Assembly: GCA_020073265.1 (NCBI GenBank)
Contig: JAIQFN010000002.1
Span: 1-64,000, forward strand
Origin: Terriglobia bacterium
GTDB taxonomy: Bacteria; Acidobacteriota; Terriglobia; Bryobacterales; Bryobacteraceae
DNA length: 64,000 nucleotides
Direction: 5' to 3'
Shown here: piece after piece, positions 8,608-18,407 of the stretch
How the letters are laid out: each line of letters opens with the position of its first letter
Position numbering within the stretch: the stretch's first letter is position 1
Notes under the pieces: model-generated
Database searches by the model: none
Told to the model about the DNA's origin: nothing
Seen by the model: only the letters and a program-made list of their open reading frames with translations
Program-made: the position numbers and the translations under genes

Positions 8608-8827
8608 TCAGCTCAATACCGTCAACGACGGGGAGTTCGTGGTTGAGAGACACGCCCAGCGGGATCCAGTCTTCCAGCGCTTCCTGAAGTTCCTCCCGGC
8701 ACGCCTCAAGTGCCGGCTCGTTGGCCCACACACCGTCGAATCCAGGTATCGATCCGTAAAACGTCTTGTCGTCCAGAATCTCGTATTGCGCGTGTTTCAT
8801 CGCGGCCTGAATATACCTGGTCAACAT
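8588..8827 (-). CDS. HicB-family antitoxin (type II toxin-antitoxin)
   Basis: The 79-residue protein fits the short HicB antitoxin family: an RNase-H-like fold with YEILDDKTFYGSIPGFDGVWANEPALEACREELQEALEDWI followed by a short strand and tail. In this subgroup the antitoxin gene comes first and the HicA toxin follows at once, as it would here, but the toxin is reduced to a remnant. ATG 8827 is used; a second ATG at codon 10 (MKHAQYEIL) is possible. It lies 20 bases after the MerR gene on the same strand and may share its transcript. It looks like an orphan antitoxin kept after loss of its toxin. Confidence 0.8.
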   Translation of the reverse strand: MLTRYIQAAMKHAQYEILDDKTFYGSIPGFDGVWANEPALEACREELQEALEDWIPLGVSLNHELPVVDGIELKYSEVA

Positions 8828-8847
8828 GCTCTATGCTTATTCTACGC

Positions 8848-9258
8848 TCAGGCGCCGGGCCGCGCGCTTGAGGTTTTGGCCGTGGCCGGCGCGCACTTCG
8901 CCTGCAGGATTTTTCGCCCGCATTCATCCAGGTCGGCGCACTGGCACCGCTTTTCGAGCAGGTCCTTCATCAAGGCGATTTTCTGAATCAAGGCGTCCAG
9001 TTCGGCGACCTTCCTGACGGCAATGCGCTCCCAGCGTTCGCGAGGCCGGCCCTGGTCGTTGAAAAGACGCCGCGCTTCGTCCAGCGTGAAGCCGCAATCC
9101 TTGGCCCGCTTGAGGACGGCCAGGCGCGCCAGAATGCTGCTGTCGTACCGGCGCTGCCCGCCGCGGCGCACCGGCTTGGGAAGCAGCCCCGCTTTCTCAT
9201 AGAAGCGAATCGCGGAGGCGCGCAGGCCGGCTTGCCTGGCAACTTGTCCGATAGTCAT
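8848..9258 (-). CDS. MerR-family transcriptional regulator
   Basis: The 136-residue protein begins MTIGQVARQAGLRASAIRFY, the winged-helix start of MerR proteins, followed by RYD.SILARLAVLKRAKDCGFTLDEAR and a dimerisation helix. The tail carries a CQC....C motif (residues ~105-113) and another Cys near 122, the position where MerR relatives bind metals or a redox cluster. Inducer is unknown. A GTG four codons upstream is an alternative start, but MTIGQ is the usual family beginning. It follows the CCPF-protein gene on the same strand, and a promoter with MerR geometry lies upstream of that gene, so it probably controls both itself and its neighbour. Confidence 0.87.
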   Translation of the reverse strand: MTIGQVARQAGLRASAIRFYEKAGLLPKPVRRGGQRRYDSSILARLAVLKRAKDCGFTLDEARRLFNDQGRPRERWERIAVRKVAELDALIQKIALMKDLLEKRCQCADLDECGRKILQAKCAPATAKTSSARPGA

Positions 9259-9404
9259 AGCAACTGGCACCGGGAGACAACCTCGCCATCACTCTACACC
9301 GATCGACGCGGGCCATGCATCGGGGCGCCCAGGCAGCGCCGCCGCATGCAATAAAACTGAGGTCGGCGAGGATCAAGCTGCTCTTCTGCATCGGCAACGA
9401 GGCC

Positions 9405-9848
9405 TCACTCCTGAAACCACTTGGCGAAGTCCGCCCGGATGAACTCCTTTACGCCTTCGCGCCCGGTCAAGCGCAGCCAAAGGGCGCCGTGCTCCCGCTC
9501 GAAGCGAAGGTCGATGTCAAAAAACGGGCAACACAGGCGCTCGCCATCCACCCATTCGGCCACCAGGCGAAAGCTGGCCGAGTCCGCTGGAAATTGAAAC
9601 TCGTAGCCGGTTGGCAGCTCGCGAATGCTCTTCGTCAGCGAGTGCAGCATCGGACCCAGCTCATCGAAATGCCGCTTGCGCTGCTCCGGGCTGAGGGCCA
9701 GGCGATCGCACGCCAAGGGAGATTCATGCTTAGACACCGCAGCCTCGTTTCTCGCCGGACCGCGAGGCGCGGGCGCCGTCGGTTCCTGCGAGACCGCCAG
9801 CGTACCTAGGACTGGAATGCAAGCGGCCACTGTCAACAGAACGTTCAT
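9405..9848 (-). CDS. Exported or membrane-anchored CCPF-motif protein of unknown function
   Basis: This 147-residue protein has a hydrophobic N-terminus (MNVLLTVAACIPVLGTLAVS) that looks like a signal peptide, then a Pro/Ala-rich linker and a compact domain at residues ~45-145. The domain contains a lone Cys47 (ACDRLALSPEQRKRH), the block AEWVDGERLCCPFFDIDL with vicinal Cys106-Cys107, and LWLRLTGREGVKEFI. I do not recognise a named family. The paired cysteines and the adjacent MerR regulator suggest metal or thiol chemistry, which is inference. ATG 9848 is preferred over an upstream start because AAAGGTGGG precedes it and the signal peptide begins there. Its own MerR-type promoter lies at 9891-9921. 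Confidence 0.75.
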   Translation of the reverse strand: MNVLLTVAACIPVLGTLAVSQEPTAPAPRGPARNEAAVSKHESPLACDRLALSPEQRKRHFDELGPMLHSLTKSIRELPTGYEFQFPADSASFRLVAEWVDGERLCCPFFDIDLRFEREHGALWLRLTGREGVKEFIRADFAKWFQE

Positions 9849-9890
9849 AGACCCACCTTTCCGACGCACCTCTTTGGTGCCGTCTCTCAG

Positions 9891-9921
9891 ATGCTACGGG
9901 TTCAACTCGACTTTAAGTCAA
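9891..9921 (-). promoter_or_regulatory. MerR-type promoter with 19-bp spacer
   Basis: On the minus strand the -35 is TTGACT (9921-9916) and the -10 is TAGCAT (9896-9891). They are separated by 19 bases, the overlong spacing that MerR-family activators correct by twisting DNA. The spacer contains an imperfect dyad, including GACTTAAAGTC, where the regulator would sit. Transcription would start about 35 bases before the CCPF gene and continue into merR. Confidence 0.7.
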
Positions 9922-9984
9922 GCGCCGCGTTGTAAAAGGTTTTCCCAACGGCCGGTGGCCGAACCATCGCGCTTGCGTGTTACC

Positions 9985-11481
9985 ATGAAGATTAATCGAA
10001 CAAAACCTTCGATTTCCACGTCTAAACCTGACGGGGGGGAACTGTCCTCAGTGAAGCCTAAATGGAAGATTCTGCTAGCGCTCGGCCTGATCGGGCTGGC
10101 CGCCGGAGGTGTCTTTGCCAGTATCAAGCTGAATGAGCGTGGCATCATCACGGTGCAGACCGGGAGGGCCGTGCGGCAGGACTTGACCGCTACCGTCTCG
10201 GCCTCGGGCGAAATCAAGCCCAAGAACTACATCAACCTGGGGGCCAACACCCTGGGTCCCGCGCCCATCACCGAGATCCTGGTGAAGGAAGGCGACCGGG
10301 TGAGGAAAGGGCAGGTGGTGGCAAGGCTGCAATCGGTCCAGGCCGGCGCGGACGTGACCGCGCAGAAAGCCGCCATCGCCACGGCGCTGGCCGACTCCGC
10401 GGCTCAGGAAGCCGGCATGAAATCGATGGAAGAGGGTGTTCGCACCGCGCAGGCCACACTGGAACGGAACAAGGCCGAGCTCGAACGCACCAAGTCCAAT
10501 CTCGACCGGGCCGCCCAGCTCTACAAAGACAAGCTTCTGGCCAAGCAGGATTACGACCAGAAGAAGGCCGAGTACGACACCGCCGTCGCGGCCATCAACG
10601 AGGCCCAGACGCGCATCGACCAGGCCAAGGCGCAAGAGATCCAGTCGCGACAGCAACTGGCTTCGGCGCAGAAGCGGATCGCGCAGGTGCAGGCAGGATT
10701 GGAACGCTACGACGACGTGCTGGCGAAGTATTCCGTGATCGCGCCGATCGACGGAATCGTGACCGATCTTCCGGTTCGAACCGGCGAGACCGTAGTCCCG
10801 GGTGTCCAGAACTCAGCCGCCAGCACCATCATGACCATTGCCGACATGTCGCTGATCACGGCCGAGGTGAGGGTGGACGAGACCGACATCATCAGCGTGA
10901 AGGTGGATCAGCCGGCTGAAGTGACCATCGACGCCATACCCAACCAGGTTTTCAAGGGACACGTGATCGACATCGGCAACACCGCGATTCTGCGCTCCAC
11001 GGGTTTGGCCGCTTCCTCCAGCACCAACGCCAGCCAGGAAGCCAAGGACTTCAAGGTGGTGATCGCTATCGACAACCCGCCCGATACGATCCGTCCGGGC
11101 TTGTCCTGCACCGGCAAAATCGTGACCGCTACCCGGCAGCGCGCGCTGACCGTCCCGATCCAAGCCCTGACGGTGCGGCAGCGCGGCGACCTGGAACCGT
11201 CCAACAGCAATCGAGGCGTGCAGGCCGCTACGAAGACCGATCCGGCCGCCGAGAAGGCCAAGCGCGAAGAGCTGCAGGGAGTGTTCGTGGTGCACAATGG
11301 AAAAGCCGAATTTCGAAAGGTGGAGACCGGGATCACCGGCGCCACCGACATCGAGGTCCTCGGCGGAATCCAGGATGGCGACCAGATCGTGACCGGCACC
11401 TACAAGGTGATCCGGACCCTGCGGAACCTGGCCAAGGTCAAGATCGACAACAAGGCGCCGATGTTCAGGCCGGAGAGCTAG
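9985..11481 (+). CDS. Efflux RND/MacA-type periplasmic membrane fusion protein
   Basis: The 498-residue protein has one N-terminal membrane anchor (KWKILLALGLIGLAAGGVFA, residues ~25-44). A lipoyl-type beta-barrel half follows (VSASGEIKPKNYINLGANTLG), then a long coiled-coil hairpin rich in Ala, Gln and Lys (residues ~120-245), and the returning half IAPIDGIVTDLPVRTGETVVPG. This is the MacA/HlyD architecture that links an inner-membrane pump to an outer-membrane channel. The start is ATG 9985; GTG 10051, behind a GGGGGGAA stretch, is an alternative that removes 22 residues. The ATPase gene follows after 9 bases. No MacB permease or TolC follows, since the next gene is on the other strand, so the pump would need partners encoded elsewhere. 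Confidence 0.88.
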   Translation: MKINRTKPSISTSKPDGGELSSVKPKWKILLALGLIGLAAGGVFASIKLNERGIITVQTGRAVRQDLTATVSASGEIKPKNYINLGANTLGPAPITEILVKEGDRVRKGQVVARLQSVQAGADVTAQKAAIATALADSAAQEAGMKSMEEGVRTAQATLERNKAELERTKSNLDRAAQLYKDKLLAKQDYDQKKAEYDTAVAAINEAQTRIDQAKAQEIQSRQQLASAQKRIAQVQAGLERYDDVLAKYSVIAPIDGIVTDLPVRTGETVVPGVQNSAASTIMTIADMSLITAEVRVDETDIISVKVDQPAEVTIDAIPNQVFKGHVIDIGNTAILRSTGLAASSSTNASQEAKDFKVVIAIDNPPDTIRPGLSCTGKIVTATRQRALTVPIQALTVRQRGDLEPSNSNRGVQAATKTDPAAEKAKREELQGVFVVHNGKAEFRKVETGITGATDIEVLGGIQDGDQIVTGTYKVIRTLRNLAKVKIDNKAPMFRPES

Positions 11482-11490
11482 CTCGAAAGC

Positions 11491-12228
11491 ATGGCGACAG
11501 CGACACAGGATCTCCTCGATCGCGGCGAAAGCCTGAAGCGCGAAGGCATTGTCATCCGCACCTACGATCTGTGGAAGACATACATCATGGGCGACCAGGA
11601 GATCCATGCCGTTTCGGGCGTGGACATTCAGATCCGGCGAGGCGAGTATGTCGCGATCATGGGACCGTCCGGCTCCGGCAAGTCGACGCTGATGAACCTG
11701 ATTGGCTGCCTGGACACGCCCACCAAGGGCCAGTACTATCTGAACGGCAACCTGGCCAGCGAGATGGAGGACGACGAGCTGGCGCGCATCCGCAACAAGG
11801 AGATTGGGTTCGTTTTTCAAACTTTCAATCTGCTGGCGCGCGCCACGGCGCTGCACAACGTCGAGCTTCCCTTGATCTATGCGGGAATCCCGGCCGCCGC
11901 GCGAATCGAAAAAGCCAAGGTGGCGCTGCGGGCCGTCGACCTGGAAGCGCGCATGAATCACAAGCCCAGCGAGCTTTCCGGCGGCCAGCGGCAGCGCGTG
12001 GCGGTAGCTCGGGCGCTGGTGAACAATCCGTCCATCCTGCTGGCCGACGAACCCACCGGCGCGCTCGACAGCATCACCGGCAACGAGATCATGGGCTTGT
12101 TCGAGCACCTGTGGGAGAAGGGCAACACCATCGTGCTGGTGACCCACGAAGCCGACATCGCCATGCGCGCCCATCGCGTGATCCATATCCGCGACGGCAA
12201 GGTCGAAAGAGACGAAAAGATCAAGTAA
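11491..12228 (+). CDS. MacB/LolD-type ABC transporter ATP-binding protein
   Basis: The 245-residue ATPase has Walker [10 protein letters not shown] (residues ~58-66), a Q-loop [21 protein letters not shown], signature [15 protein letters not shown], Walker [13 protein letters not shown] and the H-loop VTHEAD. The ...[14 protein letters not shown]... stretch and the [15 protein letters not shown] start are typical of the MacB/LolD/FtsE group, which moves substrates by mechanotransmission instead of through a pore. It follows the fusion-protein gene by 9 bases. A MacB-type permease, normally next in the operon, is absent. Confidence 0.92.
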   Translation: MATATQDLLDRGESLKREGIVIRTYDLWKTYIMGDQEIHAVSGVDIQIRRGEYVAIMGPSGSGKSTLMNLIGCLDTPTKGQYYLNGNLASEMEDDELARIRNKEIGFVFQTFNLLARATALHNVELPLIYAGIPAAARIEKAKVALRAVDLEARMNHKPSELSGGQRQRVAVARALVNNPSILLADEPTGALDSITGNEIMGLFEHLWEKGNTIVLVTHEADIAMRAHRVIHIRDGKVERDEKIK

Positions 12229-12241
12229 CCGGTCTTCGGTT
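12227..12241 (+). terminator. Short hairpin between convergent genes
   Basis: AACCG (12227-12231) and CGGTT (12237-12241) form a 5-bp stem with loop GTCTT at the end of the ATPase gene and just before the stop of the convergent symporter gene. There is no clear T-run, so it may at best be a weak two-way end point. Confidence 0.25.
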
Positions 12242-12242
12242 G

Positions 12243-14021
<1,779 letters not shown>

Positions 14022-14040
14022 AAGGGAATTGTAGTAGGTG

Positions 14041-14304
14041 TCAGGTGCCGGGTGTCAGTGCAGGCGTGCCTCGCAGTAGGCCGGCGACGCTGAGATCTTC
14101 GTCGATGCCGGGCCAGTGGATGCCCTCTCCATCACCCAACAGTTCGAAGTTCTTTCGCTCATCGGGTTTAGCGTGCAGCAACCTTGGGAACCATGCCAGC
14201 GGAACTGAAATCTTGCGCCCATCGGCCAGCGTGACGATCAACTCGTCGTCGCTGATCAAGACCTCACGAGCTCGGGGGTGTGTCTCGATGACTGAAGAAC
14301 TCAT
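14041..14304 (-). CDS. DUF2442 protein, probable partner of DUF4160
   Basis: The 87-residue protein has the DUF2442 pattern: a short strand-rich domain with REVLISDDELIVTLADGRKISVPLAWFPRLLHA near residues 13-45, then a helix and DGEGIHWPGIDEDLSVAGLL. The open frame extends 30 codons further upstream over the partner gene, but MSSSVIETH (ATG 14304) is the typical start. It overlaps the DUF4160 gene by 41 bases and is transcribed after it. DUF4160-DUF2442 pairs are widespread and behave like small toxin-antitoxin modules; which one is the antitoxin is not certain. Confidence 0.8.
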   Translation of the reverse strand: MSSSVIETHPRAREVLISDDELIVTLADGRKISVPLAWFPRLLHAKPDERKNFELLGDGEGIHWPGIDEDLSVAGLLRGTPALTPGT

Positions 14305-14521
14305 GCCATGCCTCCACCCAGACTTGCTGATTCTCGGTAACCAGCCGCTCCAACTCTCGCAGTTCCCGGGGTGGAAAGCCAGTGGCTCCGGCAAGCGCGA
14401 CCGGCTCCAACCAGAACTTCGCCAGCGACCTTTCGCGCTGGATGTGCACGTGTGGCGGTTCGAACCCCTCGTTGCTGAAGAAGAAGACTCGATACGGTCC
14501 GATCCGAGCTATAGCCGGCAT
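14264..14521 (-). CDS. DUF4160 protein, probable toxin-antitoxin component
   Basis: The 85-residue protein begins MPAIARIGPYRVFFFSNEGFEPPHVHIQRER, the hallmark of DUF4160: a strand pair, then an EPPHVH(V/I) motif whose two histidines could be catalytic or metal-binding. The C-terminal helix LRELERLVTENQQVWVEAWHEFF is also typical. The gene lies just ahead of and overlaps the DUF2442 gene, as is usual for the pair. Biochemical activity is unknown. Confidence 0.82.
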   Translation of the reverse strand: MPAIARIGPYRVFFFSNEGFEPPHVHIQRERSLAKFWLEPVALAGATGFPPRELRELERLVTENQQVWVEAWHEFFSHRDTPPSS

Positions 14522-14651
14522 GCATGATTTAACGCCCTACGGTCGAGTATAGCAAGCGCCGCTGTACGGGGACTCGTCACGGAAAGATAGAAAGTTCCTC
14601 TGGATTTCGCGGCGGTTTTCGTGTACGCTAGGCAAAGAAAAGGCGAATAAC

Positions 14652-16991
14652 ATGAACCTGACACTGGGGCTTTCCGAATCGGCGGCGTTTGGGGTGGCGA
14701 AGCGTAGTGGCGTGGAGACTTCCGTCGCGCGCTTCGAGAAGTGGGCGGCCGATCCGGATTCGCCGGTTCGGGCGATCCGGCATCAGCCGGCGCGCGAGGG
14801 CGAGTACGAGGCCATTCCAGAGAGCGTGGCGCCGTCGCTCCGCCAGGTGCTCGAGGCGCGCGGCATTCCCCGGCTCTACACGCACCAGGCCGAGGCGTAC
14901 CGGCTGGCCGCGGAAGGCAAGAACGTCGTCGTGGTGACGCCCACCGCCAGCGGGAAGACGCTTTGCTACAACCTGCCGATCCTGCAGCGGCTCACCGAGG
15001 ACTCGGGCGCGCGGGCCATGTACTTGTTTCCCACCAAGGCGCTGGCCGAAGATCAGTTGCACGAATTTCAAGCGGCGGTGGACGCGATGGGATCGGAAAT
15101 CCGCGCCTTCACTTACGACGGTGACACGCCGCAGGACGCCCGCCGCGCGATTCGCGAGCGCGCCAACGTGATCCTGACCAATCCCGACATGCTCCACGCG
15201 GGCATCCTGCCGCATCACACCAAGTGGGCCAAATGCTTCGAGAACCTGCGCTACGTGGTGATCGACGAGCTGCATTCCTATCGCGGCGTGTACGGCAGTC
15301 ACCTGGCCAATGTCTTACGCCGCCTGCGCCGCATCTGCGAGTTCTATGGGTCGAGACCCCAATTCATCTGCTGCTCGGCCACCATCGCGAATCCCAAGGA
15401 GCTGGCCGAGGCGCTCACCGAGTCGCCATTCGAGCTGGTGGACCGGAACGGCGCGCCCAGCGGCGAGAAGTATTTCGTGTTCTACAACCCGCCGGTGGTG
15501 AACCGCCAGCTTGGAATCCGGCGCAGCTACCTGCATGAGACGCGGCGCATCGCGACGGAGTTCATCGAGCGCCATCAGCAAACGCTGGTTTTCGCGAACA
15601 GCCGCCTGGCCACCGAGGTTCTGCTGAAGTACCTGCGGGATGCCTGCGAGCGCGGTCCGTTTCCGGGCGAAATGGTGCGCGGCTATCGCGGCGGCTATCT
15701 GCCGCGGGAGCGCCGGGAGATCGAGCGCAAGCTGAGGGACGGCGAGATTCGCGCCGTGGTGGCTACCAATGCGCTGGAGCTGGGCATCGACATCGGATCG
15801 CTGGACGCGGTGGTGATGGCCGGCTATCCGGGATCGATCGCGTCTTCCTGGCAGCGGGCGGGAAGGGCAGGAAGGCGGCAATCCGCCGCGCTCGCGGTGC
15901 TGGTGGCTTCCAGCGCCCCACTCGATCAATACATCATCGAGCATCCCGAATATTTCTTCGACCGGTCGCCCGAGCACGCGCACATCAACGCCGACAATCT
16001 GGAAATCCTGGTCAGTCATCTGAAGTGCGCCGCCTTCGAGCTGCCGATTCACGACGGCGAAAAATTCGGCCCGCACGATACCACCGAGCTTTGCCGTTTC
16101 TTAGGCGAAGAGGCGGGCCTCCTGCATCATTCCGCCGGCTGCTGGCACTGGACCTCGGATACCTACCCGGCCGACGCCGTCAGCCTGCGCGCGGTCACGA
16201 GCGACAACTTCGTCGTCGTGGACATCACCAACCAGCACCAGGTGATCGCGGAAGTGTCGTTTCCCATGGCGCTCGCGACCCTGCACGAAAAAGCTATCTA
16301 CCTGCACGAGGCGCGCCAGTATCAGGTGGAGAAGTTCGATTACGACGGGCGCAAGGCCTACGTCCGCCAGGTGGACTCCGATTATTTCACCGATGCGATC
16401 GACTACACGCAGGTCAAGGAGCTCGAACAGTTCGATTCGCGCGATGTGAACGGAGCGCGAGCGGCGCACGGCGACGTGCGGGTGAACACGCAAGTGGTGG
16501 GCTTCAAGAAGATCCGGTTTTACACGCTCGAAAACGTAGGCGCGGGCAACCTGTCCATGCCCGAGCAGGAGATGCACAGCACCGCGTTCTGGCTGCATTT
16601 TCCGGCGGCGTTCCTGGAGCGATTCGGCGAGCTGACGCGCACTGAGAAGCAGAACGGGCTGGCTGGGATGGCGAACGTCCTCAGGACAGTAGCGGCTCTA
16701 CTACTGATGTGCGATCCCAGAGATCTGGGCATCGCTTTCACGGAGGACATTTCGAAAAACGGCCGCAGCTTTGAGCCGGACTTGTTCTTGTTCGACAAAT
16801 ATCCGGGCGGCATCGGACAGAGCCAGCCTCTGTTCGCGCTCTCGGCGAAGCTGCTCGCGGGCGCCCTGGAAGTGCTCAGGTCGTGTCCCTGCGAAACGGG
16901 TTGCCCGGCGTGCGTGGGACCAATTGGGGAAGTGGGTGAACGAGGGAAACCAGCCGCGCTGAGGATTCTCAGCGAGCTCGTGAGCGCCTAG
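14652..16991 (+). CDS. MrfA/YprA-like DEXH-box helicase with C-terminal DUF1998 domain
   Basis: The 779-residue SF2 helicase has motif I TASGKT near residue 100, motif Ib/GG region NPDMLH, a DELH Walker B (VVIDELHSYRG, ~residue 200), SAT motif CCSATIANP, and helicase C-terminal motifs EIRAVVATNALELGIDIG and QRAGRAGRR. The C-terminal DUF1998 domain ends with four close cysteines (CPCETGCPACVGPIG), the zinc-binding signature of MrfA. B. subtilis MrfA is a 3'-5' helicase in repair of mitomycin C damage. The size matches that family. The gene stands alone, with a PilZ gene facing it and overlapping its last four bases. Confidence 0.9.
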   Translation: MNLTLGLSESAAFGVAKRSGVETSVARFEKWAADPDSPVRAIRHQPAREGEYEAIPESVAPSLRQVLEARGIPRLYTHQAEAYRLAAEGKNVVVVTPTASGKTLCYNLPILQRLTEDSGARAMYLFPTKALAEDQLHEFQAAVDAMGSEIRAFTYDGDTPQDARRAIRERANVILTNPDMLHAGILPHHTKWAKCFENLRYVVIDELHSYRGVYGSHLANVLRRLRRICEFYGSRPQFICCSATIANPKELAEALTESPFELVDRNGAPSGEKYFVFYNPPVVNRQLGIRRSYLHETRRIATEFIERHQQTLVFANSRLATEVLLKYLRDACERGPFPGEMVRGYRGGYLPRERREIERKLRDGEIRAVVATNALELGIDIGSLDAVVMAGYPGSIASSWQRAGRAGRRQSAALAVLVASSAPLDQYIIEHPEYFFDRSPEHAHINADNLEILVSHLKCAAFELPIHDGEKFGPHDTTELCRFLGEEAGLLHHSAGCWHWTSDTYPADAVSLRAVTSDNFVVVDITNQHQVIAEVSFPMALATLHEKAIYLHEARQYQVEKFDYDGRKAYVRQVDSDYFTDAIDYTQVKELEQFDSRDVNGARAAHGDVRVNTQVVGFKKIRFYTLENVGAGNLSMPEQEMHSTAFWLHFPAAFLERFGELTRTEKQNGLAGMANVLRTVAALLLMCDPRDLGIAFTEDISKNGRSFEPDLFLFDKYPGGIGQSQPLFALSAKLLAGALEVLRSCPCETGCPACVGPIGEVGERGKPAALRILSELVSA

Positions 16992-17281
16992 CGCTGGAAC
17001 TCGTAGCGCTCGAGCGTGGCGGCCACCTCGGTCTTGTGGGCAAAACGCACCACCTTGCCGCGGCAGCGGATTTGCACGGAATCGGTCGGATTCGAAGGCG
17101 TCGGAAGGGTAATGACGTACTCAACCGGCTCGCCGATTTTCAGAGCCGCATCCGACTGGAAAAGGACTCCGACCGAGCTCAGGTTCCTGGTTTCGCCGTG
17201 TTCGGAAAGCGCCCGTGTGCCGCCCCGGACTAACTCGAACGGTAGTCGGAGGTCAAACCTCTGGGCTTTACGTTGCTCCAT
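16988..17281 (-). CDS. PilZ-domain protein
   Basis: The 97-residue protein is a single PilZ domain. RKAQRFDLRLPFELV at the N-terminus supplies the RxxxR element for cyclic-di-GMP binding, and NLSSVGVLF near residue 33 is the (D/N)xSxxG element. C-terminal strands are VQIRCRGKVVRF and EVAATLERYEF. Such stand-alone PilZ proteins are numerous in Acidobacteriota and act as c-di-GMP receptors or degenerate adaptors. Its target cannot be told from context. Its stop overlaps the convergent helicase gene by four bases. Confidence 0.85.
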   Translation of the reverse strand: MEQRKAQRFDLRLPFELVRGGTRALSEHGETRNLSSVGVLFQSDAALKIGEPVEYVITLPTPSNPTDSVQIRCRGKVVRFAHKTEVAATLERYEFQR

Positions 17282-17444
17282 TTTCTTGGGATGCCTCTAA
17301 GACTCTAATCCGAGAACAGGCCGCAGGTCAATAGCGAACCGCGTGTCTGGCGGGGCGCTGGCGGGTCGAAAGTCCCAGTACTTGGACGCCGTAACCCCAT
17401 ATACGGGATAAAGCTATGGGAAAATGGGGTTCATTCATCGAAGT

Positions 17445-18125
17445 ATGAAAGAGATTAGCATCGACCAGCAACTGCAGAAAATGCGCGAGGACTGGGACCA
17501 GCGCGCCCGAGAGAACGCCCGCCACTATGTAAACACGGCCAGCACCGCCTGGAGCGACGAAGAATTCTTCGCGTCGGGGGAAAAGACGGTGGCCGAGGAG
17601 ATTCTGACGGACATGACCAACATCTGTCAGGGCAAGGCGCCGGGTGAAATGCGAGTGCTGGAGATCGGCTGCGGCGCCGGACGGGTGACGCGGGCGCTGG
17701 CCAGGCTTTTCGGCGAAGTGCACGCGGTGGACGTCAGCGGCGAAATGGTCCGGCTGGCAACCCAGGCGCTGCGGGATCAGCCCAATGCCAAGGTCTATCA
17801 GAACAATGGCCAGGACCTGACGGTGGTGCCGGACCTGCCTTTCGACTTTGCGTTCTCTTCCATCGTGTTCCAGCACATTCCGAGCCGCGACATTATCGAG
17901 AACTACGTCCGCGAGGTGCACCGCCTGCTGCGTCCCGGGGCGCTGTTCAAGTTCCAGGTGCAAGGCCACGTTACTAAGAGCGAGGCGAAGCCGGACGATA
18001 CCTGGCTGGGCGTTGCATTTTCCGACCGGCAGGCGGTGGAGATGGCGTTCCGCTGCGGCTTTGAGCCGCGCTACCGTCACGGCGCCGGCGATCAATACTT
18101 CTGGCTCTGGTTTTTCAAGCGCTGA
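17445..18125 (+). CDS. Class I SAM-dependent methyltransferase
   Basis: The 226-residue protein has motif I VLEIGCGAGRVTRALARLF near residue 70, motif II acidic VHAVDVSGEMV, motif IV FDFAFSSIVFQHIP and motif VI LLRPGALFKFQVQGH. The fold is that of methyltransferase domain 11/25 enzymes. The N-terminal region MKEISIDQQLQKMREDWDQRARENARHYV is helical. ATG 17445 is preferred; ATG 17424 would add seven residues (MGFIHRS). Substrate is unknown. The enzyme is encoded alone and ends one base before the stop of a convergent small gene. Confidence 0.85.
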   Translation: MKEISIDQQLQKMREDWDQRARENARHYVNTASTAWSDEEFFASGEKTVAEEILTDMTNICQGKAPGEMRVLEIGCGAGRVTRALARLFGEVHAVDVSGEMVRLATQALRDQPNAKVYQNNGQDLTVVPDLPFDFAFSSIVFQHIPSRDIIENYVREVHRLLRPGALFKFQVQGHVTKSEAKPDDTWLGVAFSDRQAVEMAFRCGFEPRYRHGAGDQYFWLWFFKR

Positions 18126-18126
18126 G

Positions 18127-18366
18127 TTATTTGGCCGCCTGTTGGGCCGCCTCGAGCGCACGCAGTTGGTCCCGCCGGGCTTCCCAATAGCGCGACATCC
18201 GCTCGGAAACCTTGCGCCGCTCTTCGGGGCTCATGCTTTTCCGGCCGCGCCGTTTTCGCGGAGGGCGCGCGGGCGCGGCCTTGACGCGCTTCTCGATGCT
18301 GGCGATCGCCGCATCTATTCGTTTTCGCTCGGCGTGCAGCTCACGCAACGTTTTGTGTACATCCAT
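18127..18366 (-). CDS. Small basic coiled-coil protein, unknown function
   Basis: The 79-residue protein is rich in Arg, Lys, Ala and Glu. Residues 1-30 form an amphipathic helix (LRELHAERKRIDAAIASIEKRV), followed by a basic AT-hook-like stretch APARPPRKRRGRKS and a second helix MSPEERRKVSERMSRYWEARR. The shape suggests nucleic-acid binding, but no named family is recognised. Regular codon use, a clean ATG and compact placement support a real gene. It is convergent with the methyltransferase gene. Confidence 0.65.
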   Translation of the reverse strand: MDVHKTLRELHAERKRIDAAIASIEKRVKAAPARPPRKRRGRKSMSPEERRKVSERMSRYWEARRDQLRALEAAQQAAK

Positions 18367-18407
18367 GGCAAATCCCCGGAGTGACTCTCATGTTAGACGA
18401 GAAGCCG

